DNA from: Anisus vortex
Lineage: Eukaryota > Mollusca > Gastropoda > Planorbidae
Assembly (NCBI GenBank): GCA_949126835.1
Contig: OX421495.1
Span: 31,801,320 to 31,865,319 of the forward strand
Reading direction: 5' to 3'
DNA: 64,000 nucleotides
Made by a program: the position numbers and the translations under genes. The notes beneath the pieces are model-generated. The model was given only the letters and a program-made list of their open reading frames with translations. It ran no database searches and had not been told where the DNA came from. Positions 32,395-45,520 of this stretch are shown here, one piece after another (position 1 is the stretch's first letter; every line of letters starts with the position of its first letter).

Positions 32395-35152
32395 TAGGGC
32401 GTCCCAAAAAAATGAAGTTTTGAAATGTTGATGTCTCACCCCACAGAATATGTCTGTATGGTAACAGTAGTTAACCTGCAAAATTTCAGCTCATTTGGAC
32501 AATGTTTAGAGGTCCCCCAAGAGGTTTAAAGTTCCTGATTTTGGTGTAAAATCATTCACGGTCAAATCTAATACAGCGTTAATGTTGCATTATATGCGAA
32601 ACTGATATATTAAATAACAATTGATGCTTAGTATTGTTTATAATATTAAATGAAACTAAATATATAAATCTTGAATGGTTTATAATTTTAAATTTTAAAT
32701 TTAAGTAAAAAATTATGAAAAACAAAGTTTTATTCATTTTGTCAAGTTAATTCTTGAAAGAATGTCAATCTGCTTGAAAAATAATTATAAGCAATGCAAT
32801 TAAGCATTCCTAAGATTTATCTTGTACTTTGTACTGTAGGGTAGACAAAAATTTAAAAAAGTTCTTCAAATTTAAATTTTAGCCAGCTGTTCACGATTAC
32901 ACTCTGCTAAATTTTTCCGATGTTTGTCAACCACTTGGAGCAAAAATTGTTTTTGTTCTTCGTCCTTGGTGATACTGTCATTGAAATTTTGTATCAATGC
33001 TACACCTCGCTCTGCAGAGTCATTGATACAAGCCAGATTCTTTACAAAATCTGCTGCAACTTTAAAAGATGGTGTATCTAACCATGCTTCAACAGGAACA
33101 TCTAGAAAACTGGCATCAATGTTGGATGTTTCAAAAAATGTGGTAGAAGCACGCAAATCAACAACATTTTTTCGTAGTGTTTTTATGAGATGCGGTCCAC
33201 GTTCTGATTGCATTGTCCGAACAAGGCCAGTTTTTTCTTTGTCCGACAAAAGGGTTGAAAATAACGCAAGCGTCGACAGTTCCGGACTCAAGTACCACGA
33301 GTGACGCACCATCATTTTCAATCCAGTCGATCGAAGAACAGCATCATCATATTCGTATAAACGCTGTATCAACAAGATATCATTCACAGGTGCAACTGCG
33401 GTGAGCCTGCATGAAAACCATGATTGAAGATAAACACCTATGGTAAATCGATTAAAGCGCTGAATACCTTGTAATTCTCGAGCTGTTAACTGAAAGATGG
33501 TTTCGTTGCCTGTAAACAATAGTTCGATGTTCAATGCATAGATTGCTTTCGCCATCCACCTTGCCCTATGTAGGGCACCAGGTCTGCGGATGCTGACATC
33601 AACCTCCAACCCAACCATTTGTGCAGCAAGCAGAAGAAATTCCAAATAATCATCACGTGAATGACTGACCTCAAGTTGACATTTGATAAATTCTTTAATC
33701 GAATCGGACACGCTTATCAAAGGGGCGGATCTGGCTTCGGGTGTGTGGTTTAATTCTGGCCATTTTTCTCAAAACCTCTTAAAAAACAAAATCTCTGGTC
33801 CAGTGGATGGTCCAAGACAAACATTGAATGCATCGGAAAGGAGTACTTCCAACATGTGATGACGGCATGCCATCCATAATAGATTACGTCCCAGGGCTAC
33901 TTCTAACAGAGTGCAAGCTCCATTGAGTCTTTCAGTATTGGAAGCCGTAGTGTCGAAGCACATGCCGATGACCATGGATTCGCACTTCCACGATTTGATA
34001 TGTTCATATACTGCATCAGCAGCTGCCCGTCCTGACCCGGACCCGGATGCTAACTTGGGAACACCAAAAAGCTTTGTAGTGCCATCGACAAGTGATGAGA
34101 GCAGGACAGGTAATCAATCGACGTTGTTGGTAACCTCTCCGGTAACATCGGGCAATAGCTTACCATCCCAATGAACAATTGATTTTGAGGGAATATAATC
34201 TTCTTTTATACGTGCTGCAGCTTGTTGACGACGAAGCTTGCGATGACGATGCATTGTGCTCTTGGAAAATACTGTGTCAGATGTCGGAACACCAGCTTCG
34301 TTGAATGCGGATGCAAGTATCATTGTAGATTTTCTAATGCTGGTGTTCGTTCTGTCCAGCACTGCAGCAACTTTTGGTGATATGATGCTTCGTCTGCGAT
34401 GTCGTGTTGCAGAATTTGTTTTGCTTGAGGATGCTGATTGGATGACAAATTCTTCATCAGGTTCTGCATCGTCAATGGAATCCCGACAAATGGATGATGT
34501 CATTGAATGTGTGTCTGTGTCACTGTCAGAACCACCTATATCCAGTTGATGTTCTATGTCTACTGCTGACTCTACACTTGAACCTGATGGTAACCCACGG
34601 TGACGGCACTGTGATGTAGCATCTTTTGCTACACCACCAACCTCCCTGATAAATTGTTTCTGATGCTCAGCAACTCGTTTTTCTTTAGCAGCAAGCTTTT
34701 TGTCCACAGATCCAATTGATCCTGTTCTTGATTCTCGTTGCAACTTCAAAAACTGCTAAGTTTAAAACAATCAAATCTTCAAAAAATATGCACAAGTTTT
34801 GCACATTAGGTATTTTATATGTTTTCTTGCATTTGTTAAATTTTCTAATTAAGAATCACACAATTTAAACTCTAGTTAATGGTAGCAATGAGGTAAATAT
34901 AAGTATATTTAAACTTCATTTTATTCATATATGGCATGCAAAAACTGCAAGTTTTTTGAGCCATGATTTGTCTGGATTTTTATGTTGGCCTAATACTGGA
35001 ATTTTAAAAGCTTTTGGGGGACCTCTAAATGTTGTTCAAATGAGCTACAACTTCACCAATTCACTCATTGTACCCAAGAGACACATTTCAGGGGGTGAGA
35101 CACCAAAGTTTAAAAAAAAATTTTTTTTTTAGCATTTCTGGGACACCCTAAA
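32395..35152 (-). mobile_element. TIR transposon with uncharacterised transposase
   Basis: Long imperfect terminal inverted repeats (about 32395-32530 and 35008-35152) share TAGGG-GTCCCA ends and the inner blocks GTCTCACCCC, AGCTCATTTG and TTTAGAGGTCCCCCAA. The 8-bp ATGTGGTG at 32387-32394 recurs at 35153-35160 as target duplication. The interior is filled by one transposase-like frame on the minus strand. The 8-bp duplication suggests a hAT-type relationship. Confidence 0.85.
32872..34749 (-). pseudogene. Uncharacterised transposase-like ORF, two in-frame TGA
   Basis: Three open pieces (34749-34117, 34113-33772, 33768-32872) lie in one frame and total about 626 codons, separated only by TGA at 34114-34116 and 33769-33771. 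The N-terminal part is Lys/Arg/Ser-rich and acidic. The middle holds GMCFDTTASNTERLNGAC and CRHHMLEVLLSDAF. The C-terminal part holds GALHRARWMAKAIYALNI and HSWYLSPEL. I recall similar uncharacterised proteins in other invertebrate genomes. The D, C/H and RW-type blocks are reminiscent of a hAT-style RNase H-fold transposase; that is inference. The first codon is unclear: TAG lies three codons upstream of a TTG, and an upstream exon is possible. Confidence 0.8.
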
Positions 35153-35160
35153 ATGTGGTG

Positions 35161-37539
35161 CATTTAAAAAATATAATAATATCGATGTAAAAATCATTTT
35201 TAATACTTTTTAGTTTTTTTCAAGGGAGAAAAAAAACGCAAATCTGACCTATTTTTAAAAAATCACTAAAAATTACTTAATTTTAGTAGAAGCTTATGTT
35301 ATATATCAAATTGAAGGGAATTCAATGCTCTATAGAGACCTACTAAATTGGCACTGTTTCAAATTATCCAAATTTAATTATTTTAATTGAAACAAAGTGT
35401 TCTAGCAAAAATTTTTGTTTTTTAGCCATTTATAAATATTCGCGAAAATTAAACGAACCTTTGTAAATGTAAAAATACTACATCAATTTGAAGTTCATTT
35501 AAAGTACACAACTTTTATAGTAAAAAAATGTTACAAAATGTACTGTATAAGTAGGTATACGGACAATGATTGACAATCATGTACTTGAAAGTAAAACAAA
35601 CAAAAGCAGTTTCTATATAGTGTAAGACTCGAGCATTAAACATTAAATAAGGCAAGTTAGTACATTATTTAATAATACACATTTTGAGGTAACAGTTATA
35701 CGTGTTTTATTTTCAAGAGAAAGTTTTCAAATGTTGATAAGGTTTAAAATAACAATTATTGAATTTTAGACTAAAACCATTTATCATTTATCCTATTGTT
35801 AGTAGTAACAATAATAATAATAATCAGTTTTATCCCATAACTAAAAACAAAAAATATAATTACAATATAAACTTAAAACTGTTCAATATATTACTTGTAC
35901 ATATGATTTGATTTGGTTTCTCTGATTTGGTTTTGACTTTTTTTTCATTGGTATAAAGTATAAAGACCTATATCTAATGGTCCTTAACACTAACCAAGAA
36001 CGCTTATCACAAGCATTATATACTAAGCTGTAGTTTTTGTATAGATAAATATTTAAAGAATCACATTTTTAGTTTTACTATTGATATTTCGATAACAGAT
36101 TAATTGTTCAGTAGTTTAGGGGGATATTGTGCATTATTTGAGAATCAGCCCCGTTGGTTCATTATTGCACTTCGCCCACCCCCGCACTTTATACTAGTTG
36201 TGTTCGCTGTCCACCATCTTTTCTACTTTTCACTATTTGCCAGCCACTTTACGCTACTAGTTATAAATTTTTTTTAGCTCATATACTTTTATGTTAATTA
36301 TACATTCACAATTATGAAACATATCTCTTATATCGACCTAATATCAACTTTCATTTATTAGTAGTTAACAAAAATATATTTGTTTTTATATCAGAACAAA
36401 CCGTCTTTTCCACCTCTTGCCGTGCACGTTTCGCCCTCCCCCCCCCCACACACACATTTAAAGTGGTACGATTCTACCCTATGTTCCCCTCCCCAACCAT
36501 ACTATTTTTTTTTTGGTCCAGATCAGAATACAGAGGATATATGCACATAGGCATATAGGCCACGAAGTTGGCAATGCAGTATAATCTATGATTTTAATGG
36601 CAGGCTGTTGATGAATGATGGAGTATAAACGCACAAACATTTATAAATGAAATGTATTATATAATTATTATAATGTCCCTTTATTGACTCCCTTTCCTCC
36701 CACATTTCAACTACTGTCAATTTTGTCAACCCAGTTTTCTGTATTTAGTTGACCCTCTATTTAGGCTCTTTGATTATGACTGATTTTCATTAGACTTATT
36801 TCTAGGCAATACATAGAAATTCACAAACATAATAAATATATATAATATCTGCCAATAAACGTATAACGAATCGAGGATTTACAATAAACTTTTATATTCA
36901 GGCTAGATCTGATAATCTTATTAGAATTATTATTATTAGGCCTACGCATGACAAACCATTATTCAATAAATGTTTAATAAAAAAAAAATGACTTAGCCCT
37001 ACCGATGAATTATTAAACATATGCCATGGTAGAAATATTCTTCAAGCTCAAATATAATAATAGTATTGTATTATTCTAATAGATTAAAATATGTCTTTTA
37101 TTACCCACATTAGACTTGTCGGAGTAGGCCTCACAGCTATTGCATTTTGTAGGCCTTATCATCCTTATGTGGTATGAGTGTAGGCTAGACAATATTTTTG
37201 TACATTTATCCGCTTAAAATAGCTTCGTTTCCACAAAAACTAAATAAAATACTATCTGGTTCAATTTAAATGTTCATATAAGTGTGTAGAACTACTTAAT
37301 TTTATATACTTAATTCGTTTAATTCATAATACTATCCATAGCTTTGCTAGTCCACCAAAGGTCTATTAAATTTACTATTGTTTACATTGACAACAGATGG
37401 AAGATCGAGTTAGCATGTAAAATTACATATTATAATATTATTTCCTGGAAAAGAAAAGTATCAATTCAATATCTTTAGCATATCTACTTTAAAATAAATG
37501 TAATTTTAGTTTATTTTATGACAAGAAAAAAATTATCCT
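35161..37539. other. Intergenic AT-rich DNA
   Basis: Contains only simple AT-rich runs and a C10/CA microsatellite (about 36438-36455). I see no gene or repeat family. Confidence 0.5.
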
Positions 37540-38157
37540 GGTAATTGTTTACCTGCGTTAGCCCACGAGTTTTTGGGTTCTCTGTGAAATATTTTTAAAG
37601 AGGGATCGGTAATTGTTTACCTGCGTTAGCCCACGAGTTTTTGGGTTCTCTGTGAAATATTTTTAAAGATCCATGCCAAATTCGGACAAATCAAGTCATT
37701 AAATGTCTCGCAAACGATATTTAGACTTAGAAAAAAATATTTTTATTCGCGATTTTGTACTATTAATATAGCATAAAACAACGTTATTTCGGCCATTGTC
37801 GAAAAGGGGTTTCCTTCCCTAACCTATATAAACTAACCGATACTAACCAAGCGCTATTAAAATTTCATTCATTTTAGTAGCGCATGGGTTAGTATCGGTT
37901 AGTTTTATAGGTTAGGGTTGGTAACTCTTCTCCTGTGAAGTCACAAGACAAAAATGACAAAAAATGGCGTTGTTTATGTTAAATGAATAGAAAAAAACTA
38001 AAAATCGCGTTTAATAATATTGTTTTTATTTTTTCTAAGCCTAAAAATCATTTGCAAGACATTTCATGACTTGATTCGTGCGAATTTGGCATGGATATTT
38101 CAAAATCGTTGCTTTAACACCCCAAAACTCGTGGGCTAACGCAGGTAAACAATTACC
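37540..38157. mobile_element. Palindromic foldback element with duplicated left end
   Basis: The two halves are reverse complements over about 250 bp each around a centre near 37865. GGTAATTGTTTACCTGCG begins the left arm and its complement ends the right arm at 38157. The terminal 68 bp of the left arm is present twice in tandem (37540-37607, 37608-37675) and only once at the right. No ORF; typical of a MITE/foldback. Confidence 0.9.
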
Positions 38158-39040
38158 GAATAGTTTTACTTAACTACTAAAGTGATAAAATCCGATACGA
38201 CGCCTTTATTGGTATAACGACCCTACAATTACAAATAGCGGAGATCGCGGCGGCCATGTTTTTACGGCGGTAAAATACTATTTCATAGGGTTTATCTTGC
38301 GCGTTAGGCAAAATGGGCCATAATATGTAGACTAATAATTCTTTCACATTTTTACAGGAAAATGGACCAGCATTTTGGTGGTGTTGATAAAAAATCTAAA
38401 AAATGATTTTTTCTTTAAAAAAAAACAATTTTTCTTAGATAATTTAAATATTTAAAATGTTTAACATAAACAATCAATTTTAAATACATATGGTGATAAA
38501 GGCCATTTATTCCTGTACAATCGAGTGAAAAAAGTATCTTTCTAGCATGAATGGTCGATTTTGCCTAGACGATTTAGTACGAGTGGTGTCGAAAACTTAA
38601 TAACGCGCAAAAAACGGAAGCCAGTTTTGAGTACCGGTACCTATTATCAGGTTTTCTTTCATTGTCTAGCCAACAAAGTGTTAGTTTTATGTTATAAAAG
38701 ATCAAACAGTTGCTAGACAAAGGTCTATAAGTCTATAAGTGTATCTCTTTTACAGAAAAAGAAATCTTACATTTAAATATGTTTAATTACTGTGCATAAT
38801 ATTTTTATTGTTATTATTATAACTCAAATCAGTTATTAATAAATTATTTAAAAAATGTTTTAGAACAAAAAATGAAACCCAATGTTTTTATTAAAAAATC
38901 TTATTACAGAATACTTGGTCTATTAGTTTTTTTTATTTCCTTTAAGGTTATTTTGTCCAATTAGAGGCATTGAGTTGACAGGCTTATTACAAACAAGTTA
39001 CACATTTTTTATTGTTTAATCCTGAATTGTTGGCTCTGGA
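38158..39040. other. Intergenic, nothing recognised
   Basis: AT-rich with no supported feature. Confidence 0.5.
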
Positions 39041-39839
39041 GAATACAATTGAGTTCACTCAACAATGTAATAGATAACCATTTGGAAAGTAAAATTGGCT
39101 TGGTAATATACAGAACTCGTCTGGAGTTTCTGATCTCCCATCGAGCGCCTTCCGGGTGGCGGATTGGGGAACGCCCACCAGATATGGTAGGTACCGGGGA
39201 AATCAAATACCCGGGGCGGACCAAAATCAGAAATTGCTGCCGCAGTTGCAGGAAGTAGAGGGATCCACAAAGGCTAGGGAACCTTACCCGAAAAATAAGG
39301 CAGCTATCCAGAGAGCTGTTATGGGAATCATCCCAGACGGTTGTGCGCAGGGCTAACAACCCGGCCATGGAGAAAAAATTGTTACAGAAACCAAAATCAA
39401 AGCGAACTTACAAAACACAGTCAGAGGCAAGAGTAGGGCTCCACAAAGGAGATTTATGAAGCTGTATGGGGAAATTCAACAGAATCCCACAAGGCCGACC
39501 ACCCTACTCAAACCGACGAAAAAGAAACATTTCCTAATGCAAAAAGCACCCTTCAGCTTGGGTACATGGAATGTCTGAACCCTGCTAGAACCAGGCAGAT
39601 GCGCCCAAGTCGCCAAAGAGATGGCTAACTACAAATTGCAAATGTGTGGGACAGAGTGAAGTACGGTGGAACACTTTTATAGAAACTAGGCTTCAAACAG
39701 GTGAAACTCTGCTCTTTTCTGGAATGGAAAACTAAGAGGACACCCATGAAAATGGAGTGGCACTCCTATTGAACAAAGATTAATTTAAGAGTTTCCTGAA
39801 ATGGAAGCCTGTTTCAGACATAATTATTAGTAAAATATT

Positions 39840-40330
39840 AGAGCAAAATTTCTATCAAGATTCCAAAATGTTTACATCGTCATGTGCTATGCTCCCACCA
39901 ACCTTGCACCCGAAGAAGATAAAGTTGCATTCTATGAACGACTTCAGAGTATAGTGGATAGAATACCCAAAAGAGATATACTGATCCTCATGGGAGATAT
40001 GAATGCTAAAACAGGAAGGGGGAGAGAAGACAATGGGCATACACGGACTGGGCAACATGAACGAAAATGGATAGATGTTTGCTAACTTCTGTACATTCAA
40101 TGAACTGGTGATCGAAGGCAGCATCTTCCCACACAAAAAATGCCACAAAGCAATGTGGGTCTCACTAGACAACAAAACAGAGAATCAAATAGACCACATC
40201 GCTATAAGCCGTGCTTGGAGGAGCACATTACAGGATGTAGGCTACGAACCAAAAGAGGAGCAGACATCGGACCAGACCACCACCTGGTAGTGGCCAAGCT
40301 AAAAATAAAGTTAGCCAAACAAAGGTAAAA
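39840..40330 (+). pseudogene. LINE apurinic endonuclease domain remnant
   Basis: FQNVYIVMCYAPTN, ILILMGDMNAKTGRG, then after a frameshift near 40078 FNELVIEGSIFPHK and NQIDHIAISRAW, then another frame DHHLVVAKLK. These are the endonuclease-exonuclease-phosphatase blocks (GDMN, DHI, DHH) that nick target DNA in non-LTR retrotransposition. Upstream, 39541-39840 holds further degraded endonuclease coding sequence (LGTWNV). Confidence 0.85.
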
Positions 40331-41017
40331 AACAAACAGGAGAACCAAGTTCGACCTAGACAAACTCCAGAATTCACAGAGGAAGTGTGAATTACAAATA
40401 GGCCCTAACCCTTAAAAACCGATTCTCTGCACTACAACCAGGTGATACTGAGAAAAGCATAGACAAAACCTGGGATAACTTCAAAGAAATTATTATAGGA
40501 ACTTGTATTGAAGTACTAAGACCTGCCCAAAAAAAAAACAAAAAAAACATTGGATTAGTGACGAGACATGGCAAAGAATTGAAGACAGGAAACATGCACA
40601 ATAAACAGTAAACCAAGCTAAAACAAGAAAACATAAACAACTAACACAACAAGAGTATCATACAATTTCAAAAGAGGTCTCAAAAATGCTTAGACATGAT
40701 AAAAGAACATTTATAATAAACTAGCTGAACAAGCAGAAGAAGCAGCAGGAAAAAGAGACCTAAAACAGTTATATAAAATTACTAAACTCTTGAGTGGCAA
40801 GAAAGCTTACTACAATGTGCCAGTCCGAGACAAACAAGGTAAACTCCTCTCTTCCATAGCATAGATGACCAGCTCAGAAGATGGAAAGAATACTTCCAGG
40901 AAGTATTAAACAGACCAACCCCTCTAAATCCACCCGATCTGACCACAGGAGAAACACTGGACATAAATATATGGAAGAAATATCCAAAGAAGAAATTTGG
41001 AAGGCCATCAATCAAAT

Positions 41018-41375
41018 TGTAACCGGGATCTTGTAATGTAATTCAATGTAGTAATAACACAATTCAACTCTAGTATACTTGACAATACTTCTTGATTGAA
41101 GATAACAACTTTAATCGATAACGACTTGTAACATAATATAATTGCAACTGTTCTATAGTCAACATCACATCACTCCATGTACTACTACATTCACTTCAAG
41201 ACCAACCTCACTTCTCAGTTGCCTAACATAATATGGTACTGTCCTATCTCTACAATCTCTCTTCCCCAAGTAAACATACCATGATGTCAAACACACACTT
41301 CCTGGTTACTCACTAATCGCACCTTTTGCACAAACTATTCCTTATAACTTCACACCAAATCATGCATCACTTACA
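41018..41375. mobile_element. Solo LTR inside the LINE
   Basis: Begins TGTAACCGGGATC and ends CACTTACA, flanked by the 5-bp duplication CAAAT (41013-41017, 41376-41380). Removing it and one CAAAT restores the LINE sequence before the RT. It is the product of LTR-LTR recombination, or the second LTR lies elsewhere. Confidence 0.9.
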
Positions 41376-41380
41376 CAAAT

Positions 41381-42089
41381 GAAGACAGGCAAAGCAGCAG
41401 GCATAGACAATATACCACCTGAGGTCCTAAAAGAAGGAGGAGCTGAAATTGTTAACCAACTCCACAATATCTTTAATAAAATTTGGTCAACCAAAACCCC
41501 TCCTACAGAATGGAAAAAAAGGCCTACTGATTAAAATTCCAAAGAATGGGGATCTGTCAAAATGTGATAAATGGCGAGGAATTACTCTACTCTCAGTACC
41601 AAGCAAGGTCTTCAGCAGAACAAGACTCAACAGAAGCCTGCGATGATCTCCTAAGAGAAGAACAAACTGGGTTCAGAAGAGAAAGATCATGCATTGACCA
41701 GATAGCAACACTCCGGATCATTATTGAACAATCTATTGAATGGCAATCTCCACTCTATGCTACATGTGTGGACTTTGAAAAGGCTTTTGATAGCATTAAT
41801 AGAGAGACAATATGGTCAATCATGAGATACTATGGAATACCTAATAAAATAATAACCATCATCAAAAGTCTCTATGAAAACTTTACCTGCCAAATAGTAC
41901 ATAATGGTAAGATGTCAGATGAATTCCATGTTACAACTGGAGTCAAGCAAGGATGTCTCCTATCACCACTTCTGTTCCTTCTAGTACTAGACTGGGTCAC
42001 AAAAGAAGCTTATGCTAACTCAGGAAAAGGAATACAATAGACCCTAATGCAAAAACTAGAAGACTTTGAGTTTGCGGATGACCTGGCCA
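41381..42089 (+). pseudogene. LINE reverse transcriptase remnant
   Basis: RT blocks in order: KAAGIDNIPPEVLKEGG, EEQTGFRRERSCIDQI, motif A CVDFEKAFDSI, motif B GVKQGCLLSPLLF and motif C FADD. The hAT transposon inserted directly after FADDLA. Several frameshifts and a TAG before FADD; non-functional. Confidence 0.9.
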
Positions 42090-42292
42090 CAGGCTTGGAT
42101 TAACCATTAGGCACACAAGGCACGAGACTAGGGCACCAAGTGTTTGGGGGGCACCACAAGGCCTCAAGAAAAATGTGTATATTGTAAAAGCTAAGAGCAG
42201 AAAATTAACGAATTTTTTAGTTTCAGTTAAGCAACAGGTGGAACAGGATTTTGCTGACATTATCAATCCTCTACTGATAAGTCTACTATAGG

Positions 42293-42553
42293 CAGAGGCG
42301 ATATTTAGGCATGTTTCACATGTTCCTATGGAACAGGGGCCCTCTTACACACATTCCAAAATAAAAATGTTAGTCTTTTCTTTCGGCAATTAGAACAGTG
42401 CTGTTGTAGAAGCGCACAATGAAAAAATACTGTGAATGGGAAATCACATAATTTGATTGTTAAGTGACACTGGCAGGGTCGAGTCCACGAGGGGGCTCCC
42501 ACATAAATGTGGCCCTTTGGAACAGGGCCCCCACAATTCTAAATACGGCCCTC
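42293..42553. mobile_element. hAT MITE nested in the hAT element
   Basis: Ends CAGAGGCGATATTTAG and CTAAATACGGCCCTC are imperfect inverted repeats, flanked by ACTATAGG at 42285-42292 and 42554-42561. 261 bp, non-coding. Confidence 0.82.
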
Positions 42554-43259
42554 ACTATAGGCTGTCAAATTCAGACACTGCATTATTGCTTGAAAATGAA
42601 ATTTGTTGATACCCATTTCAGTCTGCTGAAGATGATGATAAAGATGAATATGATAAAGATGGAGATGATAAAATAAATCAAGCAGTAGATCCAGGACTGT
42701 GGATTGACGTCTAGGCTGATGTTGTGGCGTACTGGGTCGACTGTGGGCCCACTAACTGTCAGCATCATTATGGCCTTATGATAAATATTGCCGTATTTAT
42801 GCTGGAGGAAAAATAACACGATATTGTTATCAAAAACTCTTCTATGGCACAAAAGCATATGGTGAGCAGTACAGGACAGAATGGTTATTGTATTCACCAT
42901 CCACGGGATCTGTGTACTGCTTGTGTGTAAACTTTTTGCGTCTAAAGGTTCCACAAGTTTGGCTGATAAAAATGGATTCAGTGACTGGAAAAATAACATT
43001 CAAGTTGATACTCATGAACAAAGTCTACTCATAAAGACTGCATGTTATATACATAGCTCGTCGTCAACAAAAGCTAGAAGAGCAAATAAATGAAAAGTAC
43101 AGTTACTGAGAACATGTTTGAGGCGAGCAGTAGCGGTTATTTGTAGCCTACTATAGATGAGCTTGGTCTGGCTTTTAGAGGGACAAAGGAAAAATTTGGA
43201 TCTTTACAAAATTGAAATTATCTAGGGTTGCTGGAGTTGATCTGTCAGTTTGATTCATT

Positions 43260-43447
43260 CAGTGGCGTAGCCAGGAAAGGGGGAGGGGGTACACATTCGA
43301 AAGTCCCCCCGGACCTTTCTTGAGGGGGTGCCCCCAAAGTAGTGTCCGAATTGTTTTTTTCTCATGTCATAATGTCGAATGTCAAAATGCAGGGGCCCCT
43401 AAAGAGGCCAAGCTCCCCGGGCCCCCAAATCCCTATCAACGGCACTG
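43260..43447. mobile_element. hAT MITE (CAGTGGCGTAGCC type)
   Basis: Starts CAGTGGCGTAGCCAGG and ends CAACGGCACTG, flanked by GATTCATT (43252-43259) and GATCCATT (43448-43455), an 8-bp duplication with one change. It cuts the transposase frame between GLLELICQFD and the next block. Confidence 0.85.
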
Positions 43448-45190
43448 GATCCATTTTTAGCATCACACATTACGAAATATGGAAATTCTGGAAAAGGAAA
43501 TCCTTCTTATTTATCCCAAACTATAATGTGAAGAACTGATTGAAATAATGTCCCAAAAAGTCCATGAAGTAATTATAGATAAAGTAAAGGCATCCGTTTT
43601 TTCAGATTGTCGGTAGACTCAACACCCGATATTTCACATATAGATCAGTTAAGAGTTGTTCGATATGTGGTAGACGGATAGCCCATTGAGCGCTTTTTTA
43701 CTTTCTTGGACCTGCAAAGTCACACCGGTGAAGGTATGGAGGAAGTGTTGCAGTACTTAAGTGAAGTTTGCAAGATTGATTTTGCGAAATGCAGAGGTCA
43801 GTCATACGATAACGCAGCTAATATGTCTGTGTGCTAAAAAAAATTCGTGAGGAAAATGAGTTTCCTTTATACATACCCTGTGCTTTCCATTTACTAAATC
43901 TGGTAGGCAGAAGTGCCGTTGACTCTTGTTTAGAGGTAGTTAACTTCCTTCATACAGTGCTACTGATCTATACTTTTTTCTCAGCTTCAACAAACAGATT
44001 GAAGATTCTGAAAGGATGCCTTGTGAATGAAACGCTGGTAAAGTCTCTTTCCGATACCAGATGGGAAGCGCATGCGGTTGCAACGGAAGCTATTCTAAAG
44101 TATCATTCTCAGATTATAGACGCGTTAGAATGTTTACAAGAAGACCAGTCACAGAACGGGGACTCCAGAAGAGAAGCAGAAAATATTGAAAAGAAGATGC
44201 AAGAATTAGAATTTGCTCTCATGCTTGTCAACATTTTCACAGGGTCAGTCAAGCTCTACAAAATGAGTACGAGAACTTGAAAACGTGAGCTGATTTATAT
44301 TCTTCACTAGCAGATCACTTGCATTAATGTATGAATGAATTTGAAAGATTTGAAGAAGCTGCAAAAGAAATAACATCAGATGTGGATTATAAGTCAACGA
44401 AAGTCAACAGTAAACGAAAGACAGTGGTCATTGATGGTGATGCCCCTGAGGTATCTCTGAATGCCAGAGACAAATCTCGTATATCTGCTTTCTACGCCAT
44501 TGTTGACAAACTTGAAACAGAGATAAATAGACGAGGACAGGTATACAATGATATAGCAGTTCGATTTTCCTGTTTGGTCGATGTATCACAATCTTCTCAG
44601 TGCTGTGAATAACTAATAAATGCTTATCCTGAAGATCTGAACAATAATTTATATACTTAACAACAACATTCCCACTCATATATTCGCCACAAGTTTGTTG
44701 CATCAAAATCTGAAAACAACACGTTCAGTCATGCAGAATTATGCAACCCAATAACAACCTGTTGCAAAGTTCAGATAAACATAAAGACTAAAACACTTTG
44801 CTTATCCTTTATGCGGGAGCAAATGCATTTAAGTACTATTTCTTCCTGAGTGGCATTCGGGCATGGAATATGTTGCCGGAACAAACCAGGAAAACCAGTA
44901 AATTAACATCATTTAAAACATTAATAAAAATGCAAAACTAGACTTGGACCACAGATGAGCGTAGGACATAATTATCTTCTTTATAGAAGGAGCGTCTGTA
45001 ATGTATAGCCTAAGATAAGATAAGATAATAGATAGAGACAACATCGAGTGTGCTTTTCCAAATGTAGAAATTGCCTTGCGCATATTTTTATCATTAATGG
45101 CTACAAACTGTTCAACTGAGTTGAAACGTACAAAAAAACCAAGTAGATCGACAATGAAACAAGAAAGGCTTGATTCCTTATCTCTGCTGA

Positions 45191-45520
45191 CAGGGCCGGC
45201 TCTAGGGTCTTTTGACGCCCTATGCGAAAACAAATTCTGCGCCCTCATTAAAGTGCCTTTGGCGGGAAGAAACTGAGTTGGCCTAGTGTTAGGTCATACT
45301 TTCCTACTTACTAAGACAACTTTAATAAAATACCCTTCGCCTTTCACTACCTAGATCTAGTAATTCGTCTGCTTATGCTAGTACTAAACTTTAATTTAGT
45401 TTATATTTTTACATCCCCAAATATAAAAAAACAAATCCTCAATTATGCGCACCCCCCCCCCAACCTAATTTTGCGCCCTAGGCGGCCGCCTAGGTTGCCT
45501 ATATGCATAAGCCGGCACTG
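45191..45520. mobile_element. hAT MITE with exact TSD
   Basis: Starts CAGGGCCGGCTCTAGG and ends GCATAAGCCGGCACTG; perfect TCTGCTGA duplication at 45183-45190 and 45521-45528. 330 bp, non-coding, with a C10 run at about 45452. It splits the last codons of the ZMYM1-type transposase. Confidence 0.93.

Noticed and set aside
33769..34116. TGA codons read as selenocysteine in the 32-35 kb ORF
   Set aside because: No SECIS-like element was seen, and CGA to TGA decay is the simpler explanation.
39009..39368. Overlapping ORFs near 39.0-39.4 kb as a separate gene
   Set aside because: They lie at the 5' part of the LINE; no distinct domain and frames conflict.
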